Source of the DNA: a virus
Virus record (IMG/VR): IMGVR_UViG_3300014501_000012
Span: 1 to 64,000 of that record
Strand: one strand, 5' to 3'
Length of the DNA stretch: 64,000 nucleotides
The notes under the pieces are model-generated. The model was not told the DNA's origin. It made no database searches and was given only the letters and a program-made list of their open reading frames with translations. Positions within the stretch are counted from its first letter, which is position 1. Each line of letters begins with the position of its first letter. The position numbers and the translations under genes were made by a program. Positions 24,787 to 33,773 of the stretch are shown here, one piece after another.

Positions 24787-25482
24787 ATGGCGGCGGGCCT
24801 GCTCGGGCAGGGCCTCTTGGGACAGATGCTCCTCGGCGCGCACAACGCCGGGAACATCTCGGCCACCATCTCGGATTCGGCCCTCACCTCGGACGCGCTG
24901 AGCAGCAACGTCCAACTCCCTCGCTCGTTGTCCGAGAGCGCGGCGACCTCGGACGGGGTCGGGCGCACGATCCATCTCACCTCGTCTGTCTCGGACACCT
25001 CCCTCACCCCCGACGCCGTCGCCGCGGGGTCTCCCCGCACGCGCACAACGGCCGACTCGTCGCTAACGACGGATACCGCGGCCCGGCTCGCCGGCCTCGT
25101 TCGGGCGCTGGCCGATGCCTCGCTGACCGCTGACTCCGTTGCGACGCGTTTGGCCCTGGCCCGGGTCCTGACCGAGGCGGCTCTGACGCAGGACCAGTTG
25201 GTCCAGACCTTCGCGAGAATCCTGGCCGATAGTGCTCTCACGACCGACACGGTGTCAGCACACTCCGGGATCGCCCGAGCCCTGTCCGAAGACGCTCTCA
25301 CCGCTGACTCCGTGCTGTTCGTGGTGAGGGTCGCGAGCGGCATCATCGGATGGGAGTTGGGGCTCGCCCAGAGTCAGTGGCGGTTCGGGTTCGCCCAGGG
25401 CCAGTGGCACGTCGGGCCGGCCGTCTGCCAGTGGCGCGTCGGGAAGGTCGCACCCGTCGCCTTGCTGGTGGTGCGAAGCTAA
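24787..25482 (+). CDS. Repeat protein of about eight ALTxDxV units, 231 aa
   Basis: After MAAGLLGQGLLGQMLLG, the protein is eight degenerate repeats of about 22 residues with the core SDSALTSDALS, ADSSLTTDTAA, ADASLTADSVA, ADSALTTDTVS and so on. The end carries three short repeats of the form GxAQxQW (LAQSQW, FAQGQW, AVCQW). No catalytic motif. The same ALTTD repeat opens the tail protein at 43525. Regular spacing suggests an elongated fibrous or solenoid surface structure. No good ribosome binding site, so perhaps coupled to the gene 3 bp upstream. Confidence 0.6.
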   Translation: MAAGLLGQGLLGQMLLGAHNAGNISATISDSALTSDALSSNVQLPRSLSESAATSDGVGRTIHLTSSVSDTSLTPDAVAAGSPRTRTTADSSLTTDTAARLAGLVRALADASLTADSVATRLALARVLTEAALTQDQLVQTFARILADSALTTDTVSAHSGIARALSEDALTADSVLFVVRVASGIIGWELGLAQSQWRFGFAQGQWHVGPAVCQWRVGKVAPVALLVVRS

Positions 25483-25486
25483 CGCC

Positions 25487-25816
25487 ATGCCCCAACACCA
25501 ACTCCGGTCCTCGCTCGAGAAGTTCCTGATCCCGGTGGACCTGTTGATCACCGAGGGCGCCAACCCCGACACGTCCCTCGACGTCGTCCAGTTCCAGTTC
25601 ATCTACGGCGGCCTTCCCCCGCGGTCCCAGCCGGTAGAGGGCGACTGGGTCGACGGGTTCTGGATCACGTCCGAAGTCGGGACTCTCCTGGCCGGGATCC
25701 TGGTCGGGCCGGGCGGGACGGTCACGCTCGAGAAGGGGGTCTACGCAGCCTGCATGAGGATCATCGACAACCCGACGGTGCCCGTGAAGGCGCCCGACAC
25801 GCTCACGATCACCTGA
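25487..25816 (+). CDS. Hypothetical protein, 109 aa, likely virion-associated
   Basis: ATG 25487, 4 bp after the repeat protein. A beta-rich small protein with LIPVDLLITEGANPDTS, VQFQFIYGG and a final VKAPDTLTIT, which resembles the C-terminal strands of small phage decoration or fibre-associated domains. No catalytic motif. Its place just before the capsid gene would suit a decoration protein, which is only an inference. Confidence 0.5.
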   Translation: MPQHQLRSSLEKFLIPVDLLITEGANPDTSLDVVQFQFIYGGLPPRSQPVEGDWVDGFWITSEVGTLLAGILVGPGGTVTLEKGVYAACMRIIDNPTVPVKAPDTLTIT

Positions 25817-25825
25817 CCATGCGTG

Positions 25826-25844
25826 ACACGGGACGCGCCCGTGT
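25826..25844 (+). terminator. Hairpin before the capsid gene
   Basis: A perfect 7-bp stem, ACACGGG-ACGCG-CCCGTGT, lies 10 bp after the previous stop and is followed by a short T/A-containing stretch. It could end the fibre-gene transcript or protect the capsid mRNA 5' end. The remaining leader to GTG 25958 holds no other clear element except GGAGG. Confidence 0.5.
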
Positions 25845-25957
25845 GCTTTACTTCCAGCCCAAGGACACAGTCCCCGCGTAGGACCCCGGCCCGGCCGGCG
25901 GAGAAGTGCGGACCCACAGGGTGCCGGTCAGTTCCGTTTCGAGCTGGAGGTCCCGTC

Positions 25958-28261
25958 GTGGGTGAGTCCTTGAAGAACCGTTTCGGTCAGATCGACGAGC
26001 AGGGTCGCATCGTCGCCCTCGTCGCCGAAGGCCTCCCGGCATGGCCGGACGACGGCAACCTGTCGGAGTTCACCGACGAGCAGCTGGCCGAGGTCGAGGC
26101 GGCTCTTCTCACCGAGAGCGCCGAGATCATGGGTGCCGGCGACGATGCCGACATCGATCGGGCGGAGCAGATCGTCGAGCGCGTGGGTGCTCTTCGCACC
26201 GAAGCCGCGACCCGGATGGCCGCGGCCGACGAGCCCGAAACCAGCCCTGAGCTGGAGGAACTGGCGGCCCTGAGCGACGAGGACCGTGCGGCCGTCGTCC
26301 AGTACGCAGCCGACGTGGCCGCCATCCCACCGCCCGCCGACGAGGACGCCGCCCTCGCCCGCCGGCGCGACGCCCTCGCCCGCCTGGGCGACCTGACCCC
26401 GCCCCCGGCGCCGGAACTCCAGGGCCTGAGCCACGAGGCCGCCGCCTCCTACGCCGAGGCAACCGCCGCTGGCATGGCCCGTGGGTTTGCCCCCGTGGTC
26501 GAGGCCCTGACCACGGCCGCGACCGCCCTGGCCACGGCCAACACCCCGCCCGCCCCCGGAACGACCATCACCGCCCGCGAGCTGGGGCGCTACCGTCCCT
26601 CGCAGTTCGCTCCGGCCGCCGGGACCCCCGAGGCCCCGCGTCCCCGCGGCCATCTCGTCCACCGAGGAGATGTCGCCGGGATGGCCATGGGCGCTGAGTT
26701 CACCTCGATGCGCCAACTGGTCGACGCCTTCGTCACCCGCCACCGGACCATCGGCCAGTCGGCGGCCGAGGACGAGCAAGTCCTGATCGCCTCCTACCAG
26801 CAGGACGACCCTCCGCCCGAGCGCGACCTCCGCCACATGAGCGACAGCCGCGAGGTGCGCCAGATGATCGACCGGGTGGTGGGACCCGATGCCATGGGCC
26901 GCGACCCGTGGAACCTCAGCCGGGAGGTCCCGATCAGCCGGGGCGGCATCGCCGTGACCGACTCAGAGGCCCTGGTGGCCTCCGGGGGCCTGGCCGCGCC
27001 GGTCGAGCCGTACTACCCCCAGCTGGTCCTCGCTGTCTCGGACCGCCCGGGGCTCGGATCGATGCCCGGGTTCATCACCGAGCGCGGAGGCATCCGGCTG
27101 GTGCTCCCGCCCAACCTCAACACGCTGGCGAACGCCGTCGCGCCGGGGACGTTCGCCGACGGCGTGGCCGCGACCTCGACTGCCTGGACCTCGGCCACCG
27201 CTGAATTCACCGACGCCGACGTTGGGCAGCCGATCATCGGCACCGACATCCCCGCCGGGACGATCATCAACTCGGTGACCAACGGCACGACCCTCGTGCT
27301 GTCGGCGGCCACCACCGCCTCGGCCACCGGCCTGACGTTCTACCTGCCCTCGCGCAACCCGACCAACCTCGGAGGCCCCGTGGGGAAGGTCACCGCGGCC
27401 CAGGACGCGGCCGGACCGCCGAACTCGGTCAAGTTCACCTACGACGTCGCGAACGGGACGCAGGTCGAGCACGACGTGTACTCGGTCTACACGTCCCTCC
27501 AGTTCGGCAACCTGACGGCGCGGACGTTCCCCGAGCAGGTCGAGGCGAACATCCGCCTCGCCAACGCCCTGGCCGCCCGCGTCGCCGAGACGGCGATGCT
27601 GGACTACATCACCGGCTGGTCGACCCTGATCACGGCGGCCAAGACCTTCGGCACCGCCCGCCAACTGCTCGCCCAGTTCGAGCACATGGCGGCGATGTAC
27701 CGGAACAACAACCGGATGGACCCCGCCGCCGTGCTGCGTTTGGGCATCCCGGCCTGGGCGCTCAACGCCATGCGTTCGGACTACATCTCGTCCTTCATCG
27801 GGGGAGCGGAGAACTGGGGACTGTCGGACGAGGAGCTGAACTCCTGGTTCGCCGACCGCAACATCCTCCCGTTCTTCTACCTGGACGGGCCGTCGGACAT
27901 CTCCCAGCTCTTCCCGGTCATCGGGTCGGGCGCGATCAACACCGGGGGGACGAATACCGCCACCCCGGTCGCGCTGCCGGACTACCCGGGACAGGGAGCG
28001 ACGACCTCGTTCCGGACCAAGGTCGTCTCGTTCATGTGGGCCGAGGGGACGTGGCTCGGGTTGACGACGGGCGAGCTCAACATCGGGCTCGTGCGGGACT
28101 CGATCTTGAACTCGAGTAACAGATTCCGTAACTTCGAGGAAGTATGGGAATCGCCTGCGTTCGTCGGGCTCCAGTCCCTCCGCTGCGTTCACACCGTCGC
28201 CGCCGACGGCACCTACGGTGCGGCCGTGTCGATCACGCTCGGTGTCGGGTCCGGCCTGTAA
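25958..28261 (+). CDS. Major capsid protein with N-terminal scaffold-like region, 767 aa
   Basis: GTG 25958, with GGAGG 7 nt upstream; longer in-frame starts lack support. Residues 1-260 are acidic and helical (Ala/Glu/Asp-rich), typical of a delta/scaffold domain removed by the protease. The HK97-type capsid domain starts near 310 (GGIAVTDSEALVASGG) and includes FGNLTARTFPEQVEANI, FEHMAAMYRNNNRMD, PAWALNAMRSDY and the conserved end RDSILNSSNRFRNFEEVWES. A roughly 65-residue beta module (about nt 27160-27350) is inserted after RGGIRLVLPPNL. The same module recurs in five other virion proteins. Codons at the RDSILN motif are AT-rich. Confidence 0.88.
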   Translation: MGESLKNRFGQIDEQGRIVALVAEGLPAWPDDGNLSEFTDEQLAEVEAALLTESAEIMGAGDDADIDRAEQIVERVGALRTEAATRMAAADEPETSPELEELAALSDEDRAAVVQYAADVAAIPPPADEDAALARRRDALARLGDLTPPPAPELQGLSHEAAASYAEATAAGMARGFAPVVEALTTAATALATANTPPAPGTTITARELGRYRPSQFAPAAGTPEAPRPRGHLVHRGDVAGMAMGAEFTSMRQLVDAFVTRHRTIGQSAAEDEQVLIASYQQDDPPPERDLRHMSDSREVRQMIDRVVGPDAMGRDPWNLSREVPISRGGIAVTDSEALVASGGLAAPVEPYYPQLVLAVSDRPGLGSMPGFITERGGIRLVLPPNLNTLANAVAPGTFADGVAATSTAWTSATAEFTDADVGQPIIGTDIPAGTIINSVTNGTTLVLSAATTASATGLTFYLPSRNPTNLGGPVGKVTAAQDAAGPPNSVKFTYDVANGTQVEHDVYSVYTSLQFGNLTARTFPEQVEANIRLANALAARVAETAMLDYITGWSTLITAAKTFGTARQLLAQFEHMAAMYRNNNRMDPAAVLRLGIPAWALNAMRSDYISSFIGGAENWGLSDEELNSWFADRNILPFFYLDGPSDISQLFPVIGSGAINTGGTNTATPVALPDYPGQGATTSFRTKVVSFMWAEGTWLGLTTGELNIGLVRDSILNSSNRFRNFEEVWESPAFVGLQSLRCVHTVAADGTYGAAVSITLGVGSGL

Positions 28262-28264
28262 GCC

Positions 28265-28313
28265 CTCCCCTCTCGGGGCAGAGGCCCAAGCAACCACGAG
28301 AAGACGAGGGGAG
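28265..28313 (+). promoter_or_regulatory. Inverted repeat covering a ribosome binding site
   Basis: CTCCCCTC (28265-28272) is the exact complement of GAGGGGAG (28306-28313). The second arm is the ribosome binding site of the gene at 28325. The stem would hide the site right after the capsid stop codon, so it may lower translation of the downstream gene or stabilise the capsid mRNA 3' end. Confidence 0.4.
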
Positions 28314-28324
28314 GTGATGACCAG

Positions 28325-29725
28325 ATGGCAGTCCAGGAGTTCTCAGCCGTAACAGGGCTCGACTTCACCCTGGAGACTCCGGTCCCGCTGGTCTCACCGC
28401 CCCTCTCGCTCCTTGGCGAGGCCCGGTCGCTGATCGACCTGGCGGGGATGTACGCCCGCCGGCAGGCGGCGTTGGAGAAGATCCAGTCCGGGGCCGAGCA
28501 ACTCGAGGCCTACGACCGCGACGGGGTCGTGGGCGACGACGACCAGCCGGGCGAGGCAGACAGCCTCGAGGACACGGTCAAGGCGCTCGAGCAGCAGATG
28601 TCCGAGTGGACGCGTGAGTTCGAGACCTGGGACGACGGCATCGCCCGGATGCAGGGCTGGGAGCAGGCGATCCAGTACCTCCCCGAGCTGGGCAACGCCG
28701 AGTCGATGTCGGTCTTCGCCCCGGGCACGGTCCCGCCCGTCGGCTCTGCGCTGGCATCGGGTGCGACGAAGCAGACCGGGTCCAACCAGGAGCCGTTCTA
28801 CTGGTACGACCCGTTCGTCGCGGTAGGCCGCGACAGCCGGTCGCTTTTCGGGTGGCCGAACACCGACTTCGCCTCGCGGCTCCAGCGGTGCCAGCGCGCC
28901 CTCCTCGCCCACGAGTCGTGGCAGGCCGAGTACGAGTTCTGGACGGGCACACAGGTCCCGACGAACTACCACCTCTCGGCGAGCCCGAGCACGGCCGTGG
29001 TCAGTCCCCACCGGACGATCGATGCCTGGCCGAACCCCCTCGCCCCGCCCGGGACGACGCTCGGAACCCCCGAGAGCCTGAGCGACTCGCTCGCCGCCCT
29101 CGACCAGTCGATCGCCAACGCCGACGCCGGCACGGGGATGATCCACGCCTCGTGCTACCTCGTCCAGAAGTGGGCGCAGGTCTACCCGTACCTCCGGGAC
29201 CCGTCGGGGAACATCCGGACGGTGAACAACAACCTGATCGTCCCCGGCTACGGCTACCCCGGGACCGGGCCGGACCAGGCGAGCCGGTCGGTGACCGACG
29301 TGGTCACGACGGACGGAAGCCCCGACATCACCTCGGCCTCGGCCGCCTTCACGGACCTCGACATCGGCCGCCCGATCAACGAGACCGACGCCGGGGGTCA
29401 CATCCCGGCCGGCGCGGTGATCCTCACGGTGACGAGCCCCACCGCCGCCGTCCTGAGCGTCCCGGCCACGGGAGCGGCCACGGGGATCGATGCGACGCTT
29501 CCGGGGGTCGGGGGCAACGCGACGGGGTCGGTCGTCCAGTGGGCCTACGCGACGGAGATGGTTTTCCACCTCCAGGGCGACATCGTCTCGTACCCGTCCG
29601 ACCTCCGCGAGATCTCGCCGGCCTTGTACCACAACTCGGCCGACATCCGCGTCGAGCGGTCCCACGCTCTGCTCACCAACCGGCTCCTCCGGGCAGCCGT
29701 CGCCGTCGACACGTCCACCACGTAA
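28325..29725 (+). CDS. Putative capsid-associated virion protein, 466 aa
   Basis: ATG 28325 after GGGGAGG. Residues 60-110 are a charged helical stretch (KALEQQMSEWTREFETWDDG). A mixed region follows (FYWYDPFVAVGRDSR, TNYHLSASPSTAVV), then IVPGYGYPGTGPD. The inserted beta module starts at SRSVTDVVTTDG (about residue 320-395), followed by VQWAYATEMVFHLQGDIV and RSHALLTNRLLRAAVAV. Proteins with the last segments follow the capsid gene in several actinophages; the function is not established. Most likely structural. Confidence 0.6.
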   Translation: MAVQEFSAVTGLDFTLETPVPLVSPPLSLLGEARSLIDLAGMYARRQAALEKIQSGAEQLEAYDRDGVVGDDDQPGEADSLEDTVKALEQQMSEWTREFETWDDGIARMQGWEQAIQYLPELGNAESMSVFAPGTVPPVGSALASGATKQTGSNQEPFYWYDPFVAVGRDSRSLFGWPNTDFASRLQRCQRALLAHESWQAEYEFWTGTQVPTNYHLSASPSTAVVSPHRTIDAWPNPLAPPGTTLGTPESLSDSLAALDQSIANADAGTGMIHASCYLVQKWAQVYPYLRDPSGNIRTVNNNLIVPGYGYPGTGPDQASRSVTDVVTTDGSPDITSASAAFTDLDIGRPINETDAGGHIPAGAVILTVTSPTAAVLSVPATGAATGIDATLPGVGGNATGSVVQWAYATEMVFHLQGDIVSYPSDLREISPALYHNSADIRVERSHALLTNRLLRAAVAVDTSTT

Positions 29726-29737
29726 GGAGAAGCAACC

Positions 29738-30898
29738 ATGGCCACAAATGGTCCAGTGCAAATCCAAGGCTGCGCATACCGGTTCGCCCGGCTCGCGGCC
29801 GACGGCTCGATCGTCAGCTCCTCGTCGGCGATGATCCAAGACGACCGCCCGCTGGTGAAGATCGACATGAAGCCCGAGCTCGAAGAGGGCGTCGAGATCA
29901 CCCCCAAGTCGGCGTGTGGCGTCCCGGTGATCTCGTACAAGGACTGCAACCGGTACAAGCGGTGGACGATCGGCGTGACCCTCGGCGACTGGGACCCCGA
30001 GCAGTTGGAGCTCGTCGGGCAGGGCGCCGTCATCACCGCGCCGGGATCGTCCGGGCGCGCCTTTGCCGACGGCGTGGTGACGATCAACGACGCCATCGTG
30101 ACCTCCGCCGCCGACGCGGCGTTCACGGCGGACGACGTCGGGCGCCCGATCACCGACGCCGGGTTCACCGTGGCCTCGTGCACCACGGCCAGCACCTCGG
30201 CCGACGTCACGACCACGGGGACGTTCGACACTGACGGGGTCTCGGCGGGCATGACCGTGACCGGGACGGGGATCGCCACCGGGACCTTCGTCCTGAGCGC
30301 GAACTCCCAGACCGACCTCACGCTCAGCCAGCCGGCGACGGCCAGCGGCACGGTCACCCTGACCTTCTTCATCCTCCCCGCCGGGAACTACATCGCCGAG
30401 GTCTTCTCGGCGACCGAGGCCCGGATGAACTTCATCGCTCTCAAGACCGGGGCGGCCCTGACGCTCACCCTCGGATCGCAGGCGGTGTCCACGATCGGGT
30501 ACCAGTACCCGCGGCTGCTCGCCGTCGAGTGCCCGTTCGGGATCTCGATCGAGGTCTGGTCGAAGCTGATCGTGCGCGGCACCGGCTACCAGGGCACCAC
30601 GCCCTACCCCTCGGCCGGCACGGCGGAGATCCCCGGATCGGCCTACGTGCGGACCGGCATCTTCCGCGCCTTCCTCTGGCACGGAGCGCGCACGATCGAG
30701 AACAAGGAAGCCGGCCCGATGTTCGAGGGCTGGGCGATCGAGAACCCGAACTTCGGCACGGGTCCGGCCGACGACTGGCGCGTCACCGCTCTGCCGGCTG
30801 ATGGCGAGCCGGTCCCGACGATCGCCTGGTGCAACGAGATGGCGGACTTCGAGCTGCCCACTCCGCTCCAGCCCGGGTACCAGACTCTTCCGATCTGA
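29738..30898 (+). CDS. Putative virion protein, candidate major tail protein, 386 aa
   Basis: ATG 29738 with AAGGAG. The N-terminal part (LAADGSIVSSSSAMIQDDRP, ITPKSACGVPVISYKDC, WTIGVTLGDWDPEQLELV) and the C-terminal part (RLLAVECPFGISIEVWSKL, FRAFLWHGARTIENKEAG) look like one compact beta domain. It is split by an inserted beta module at about residues 108-215 that starts FADGVVTINDA. A tube-protein role fits its size and place after the capsid genes, but a head protein is also possible. Confidence 0.5.
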   Translation: MATNGPVQIQGCAYRFARLAADGSIVSSSSAMIQDDRPLVKIDMKPELEEGVEITPKSACGVPVISYKDCNRYKRWTIGVTLGDWDPEQLELVGQGAVITAPGSSGRAFADGVVTINDAIVTSAADAAFTADDVGRPITDAGFTVASCTTASTSADVTTTGTFDTDGVSAGMTVTGTGIATGTFVLSANSQTDLTLSQPATASGTVTLTFFILPAGNYIAEVFSATEARMNFIALKTGAALTLTLGSQAVSTIGYQYPRLLAVECPFGISIEVWSKLIVRGTGYQGTTPYPSAGTAEIPGSAYVRTGIFRAFLWHGARTIENKEAGPMFEGWAIENPNFGTGPADDWRVTALPADGEPVPTIAWCNEMADFELPTPLQPGYQTLPI

Positions 30899-30927
30899 TT
30901 CCCACCAACTGATCCCGAGGAGGATCC

Positions 30928-31878
30928 ATGCCCGATTTCGCGAACCCACCCCTCTGGGCGTCCCAGCCGGTACCCGGACAGGTCCCGGTCTACGCCCCTG
31001 ATGCTCTCGTCCCGACGAGTCCCGGGGTCTACGGCGACGGCTCGGACGGTGTCGTCACGTTCGACGGGACCACGACCATTCTCGGGCTCGTACCGTCGAG
31101 CGAGGTCTACACGTTGACCCGCGACCTCTATCTGGCGGGATGCACGATCAACGCCGGGGTGACGATCATCACCGCGGGGTTCCGGATCCTCTGCAACGGC
31201 CCGGTGGTTCACAACGGCGCGATCGAGTGGAACGGGAACGCCGGGGCGCTCGGCACGGGATCTGCTGGAACCGCGGGAGCGGCTCTCACCGCTGCGATCG
31301 TCGGCGGTGCGACCGCGGGTGGCGCGGGCTCAGCGACCAACGGTGCCAACGGCGCTGCGGGGCCCGCCAGTTCGTTCGGTGGCAACGGTGGGTCGGCCGG
31401 CATCGGCAGCGGTGGCACGGCCGGGGTCCACGCCTCGGTGACTGCCATGACCGCGGCGCACGGCTCGATTCGCTCGCTCCCCAACGCCCTGCTTGCGGTC
31501 GGCCAGGCCGGGGGAACGATCTCCCAGGCGACTGGCGGCGCTGGTGGCGGTGGAGGCGGCGGTGACGCCACGAACTTCGGAGGGGGCGGAGGTGGTGGCG
31601 GCGGTGTCGTCGTCCTGATCGCTCTGAGCATCTCGGGGACCGGGACGATCTCGGCGAACGGGGGCAAGGGCGGAGGCGGCGCGACGGCCGGGAACTGTGG
31701 AGGCGGCGGTGGAGGAGGCGGCGGCCTCGTGGTCGTGGTCTCGGGAACCGTCTCGGGCGCGACCGTCGACGGGCTGACCGTCACCGCGACCGGTGGTGCC
31801 GGCGGGGCGCTCTCGGGCACGGGCTCGGCAGCCGGTTCGGCCGGGGCAGCCGGCACGGTTCTCCTCCTCGCCGCGTAA
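30928..31878 (+). CDS. Glycine-rich adhesin-like protein, 316 aa
   Basis: ATG 30928 with GAGGAGG. The N-terminal 90 residues include TLTRDLYLAGCTINAGVTI, a beta-helix-like start. From about 100 the protein is Gly/Ala-rich, with three blocks of 7-10 consecutive Gly (GGAGGGGGGGDA, FGGGGGGGGGVVV, CGGGGGGGGGLVV) separated by short hydrophobic strands. This pattern is like the polyglycine-sandwich receptor-binding tips of T-even gp38-type adhesins. A host-recognition role is inferred. Its place before the connector genes is odd. Confidence 0.55.
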   Translation: MPDFANPPLWASQPVPGQVPVYAPDALVPTSPGVYGDGSDGVVTFDGTTTILGLVPSSEVYTLTRDLYLAGCTINAGVTIITAGFRILCNGPVVHNGAIEWNGNAGALGTGSAGTAGAALTAAIVGGATAGGAGSATNGANGAAGPASSFGGNGGSAGIGSGGTAGVHASVTAMTAAHGSIRSLPNALLAVGQAGGTISQATGGAGGGGGGGDATNFGGGGGGGGGVVVLIALSISGTGTISANGGKGGGGATAGNCGGGGGGGGGLVVVVSGTVSGATVDGLTVTATGGAGGALSGTGSAAGSAGAAGTVLLLAA

Positions 31879-31918
31879 TCACCCGCCGAAGTTCGGCACC
31901 ACATAGGATCGAGAACCA

Positions 31919-32557
31919 GTGGGACTCACCGATTCGGTACTCGAGGACCTGTCCGCAGCCGTCACCCGGGACAGCCCGTTCTCGAATCCCGCCATGTGGA
32001 TGGCCCTGTTCAACCAGGACCCGGGGCCCGGGGCGGGACTCGTGGGCGAGATCACGAACGGCACGGGGGTCGAGGCGCGCCAGCTCGTCACGTTCTCCGG
32101 ATCCGACGGGACGGACTCGAGCACCGCGGCCGATACCTTCACCGTGCCGAGCGGGAGCACCGTGACCTGGATCGGGTTCTTCGACCTCCAAACGGGAGGG
32201 GCTTTCCTCGGGGGCTTTCCTCTTGTCGGCGCTCAGCAATTGGCGATCGGGATCTCGGGCGCGGCCACGATCTACGCGCCGGGCCACGGTCGGTCGATAG
32301 GAGATCCCGTCAGGTGCTTCACCGTGCCCGGCATCACCTCGTCGATCCCCGGCGGCCTGGCAGCCGACACCGTCTACTTCGTCCAGTCCGTCACCGCCAA
32401 CACCCTCACGCTCTCGGCGACCGACGTCGGCGCGGCGATCGACCTGATCTCGTCCGGGGCGTTCAGCTTCGCCCTCGACGACAGCCAGACCTTCGCGCTC
32501 ACGGGCAACTTGGTCTTCCCCGCCACCTCGGGCGTCGTGTACGAGACGGCGTCGTGA
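31919..32557 (+). CDS. Virion protein with beta domains, 212 aa
   Basis: GTG 31919, 9 nt after TAGGAT (31904-31909), leaderless-looking. Residues 20-95 include NPAMWMALFNQDPG and VTWIGFFDLQTGGAFLGG, a beta domain frequent in phage structural proteins. Residues 120-180 (HGRSIGDPVRCF, ADTVYFVQSVTANTLTLSAT) are a second small module known from many phage and bacterial surface proteins. Probably a head-tail region decoration or fibre. It overlaps the adaptor gene by 4 bp. Confidence 0.55.
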   Translation: MGLTDSVLEDLSAAVTRDSPFSNPAMWMALFNQDPGPGAGLVGEITNGTGVEARQLVTFSGSDGTDSSTAADTFTVPSGSTVTWIGFFDLQTGGAFLGGFPLVGAQQLAIGISGAATIYAPGHGRSIGDPVRCFTVPGITSSIPGGLAADTVYFVQSVTANTLTLSATDVGAAIDLISSGAFSFALDDSQTFALTGNLVFPATSGVVYETAS

Positions 32558-33426
32558 CGGTGGCCCTGCCGGCGACCGCCGGCCAAGCCCAGTCGGTCCA
32601 CATCCTCAACCCCTGGTGCGAGGAGGACGACCTCCCGGCCGGCCGGCTCCGCAACGTCACCGACGTCGACCGCCAGACGATGATCCTCGCCGCCACCGAG
32701 ACCCTCTACCGCTTGAGCGGTCGCCAGTACCGGTCGGGCCGCTCGATCATCCGCCCGACCCCGATCGGCGGGGCCTACGGGAACCAGAGCTACCTCTACC
32801 CCTACTCGTCGATGTCGGGTTACGGCGCGGCGTGGGGATTCGCCGCTGGGTGGGCGTGGTCGGCGGTGGGCATGGGGTGGTGGCAGAACGGACAGGACCT
32901 CTCCGAGGTCGTCCTGCAGGGTCCGGTCCAGCGGATCAACGACGTGATGGTGAACGGGACGAGCCTCGGCCCCTGGCCACCGGCCAACTCGAACTACACG
33001 CTTTATGACGGACGGCGGCTGATTCGCAACACCGACGGGGCCGGTCAGAACGTCGGCGCGTGGCCGTGGAACCAGCAGCTACAACTCCCGCTCACCGAGC
33101 CCGGAACCTGGGGGATCGACTACGACTGGGGCCAGTCGCCCGGCGCGATGGGCAAGGCCGCGTGCATCGCGTTGGCGACCGAGTTCATCCTCGCGCTGAC
33201 CGGGACCTCGAACGTCCTCCCCCAGCGCGTGGTCTCGGTCGCGTCGCAGGGCGAGACGATCCTGGTCGGTGATCCGCTCGCGTACATACGGGAGGATCTG
33301 ACGGGCGTCCCGATGGTCGACATTTTTCTCAACAGTGTGAACCCCTTTAAATTGCGGCGCAGGGCAGCTTTTCTCAGTCCCAATTCTGTGCAAGGGCGCG
33401 AGCAGACCGGGTTCCCCACGCCGTGA
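32554..33426 (+). CDS. Head-to-tail adaptor protein, 290 aa
   Basis: GTG 32554 overlaps the previous stop. The N-terminus has WCEEDDLPAGRLRNVTDVDR, followed by AATETLYRLSGRQY and GRSIIRPT, the pattern seen in actinophage head-tail connector proteins. The middle is Tyr/Trp/Gly-rich. The C-terminal region has IALATEFILALTG and then MVDIFLNSVNPFKLRRRAAF, a conserved connector ending. It would bind the portal and start the neck. Codons for the last motif (33310-33395) are strikingly AT-rich compared with the rest of the gene. Confidence 0.7.
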   Translation: MTVALPATAGQAQSVHILNPWCEEDDLPAGRLRNVTDVDRQTMILAATETLYRLSGRQYRSGRSIIRPTPIGGAYGNQSYLYPYSSMSGYGAAWGFAAGWAWSAVGMGWWQNGQDLSEVVLQGPVQRINDVMVNGTSLGPWPPANSNYTLYDGRRLIRNTDGAGQNVGAWPWNQQLQLPLTEPGTWGIDYDWGQSPGAMGKAACIALATEFILALTGTSNVLPQRVVSVASQGETILVGDPLAYIREDLTGVPMVDIFLNSVNPFKLRRRAAFLSPNSVQGREQTGFPTP

Positions 33427-33773
33427 GCGAACCCATCACCAAGGGCCGGCGACTCCAGCCGATCGTGGAGGTCGACGGGAAGCGGCACCTTCCCGAGCTC
33501 GAGCACCCGGGCGACTACTGCGGCCCCATCACGGGCTACAACGGCCCGGGGCAAGAGGCCTGCTTCTTCCTCAAGCCGAACGCCCGCGACGCCGACGCCC
33601 CGGCCCGGGCACGCTCAGTGCAGCACGTCCTATTCCCACCGCACACCTACCGGGAGTGCCCTGACGGAAGCCTCGAGATCCGCAACAGCATCGGCGACAC
33701 AGCCGGCGACGACAAGACGAGCGACGGCTGGCACGGCTACCTCGACGAGGGTCACGTCTGGCGGCAGGTGTGA
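33423..33773 (+). CDS. Hypothetical neck-region protein, 116 aa
   Basis: GTG 33423, overlapping the previous stop. Contains CGPITGYNGPGQEACFF, then VLFPPHTYRECPDGSLEIR and a final DGWHGYLDEGHVW. This string of motifs recurs in actinophage proteins encoded among the head-tail joining genes, but no function is assigned. It ends in a GTGA overlap. Confidence 0.55.
   Translation: MSEPITKGRRLQPIVEVDGKRHLPELEHPGDYCGPITGYNGPGQEACFFLKPNARDADAPARARSVQHVLFPPHTYRECPDGSLEIRNSIGDTAGDDKTSDGWHGYLDEGHVWRQV

Noticed and set aside
28394-30949. Leftward open frame of 851 codons across three virion genes
   Set aside because: It crosses gene boundaries of well supported sense genes and its composition (Arg, Gly, Asp, Val) is that of a codon-position shadow.
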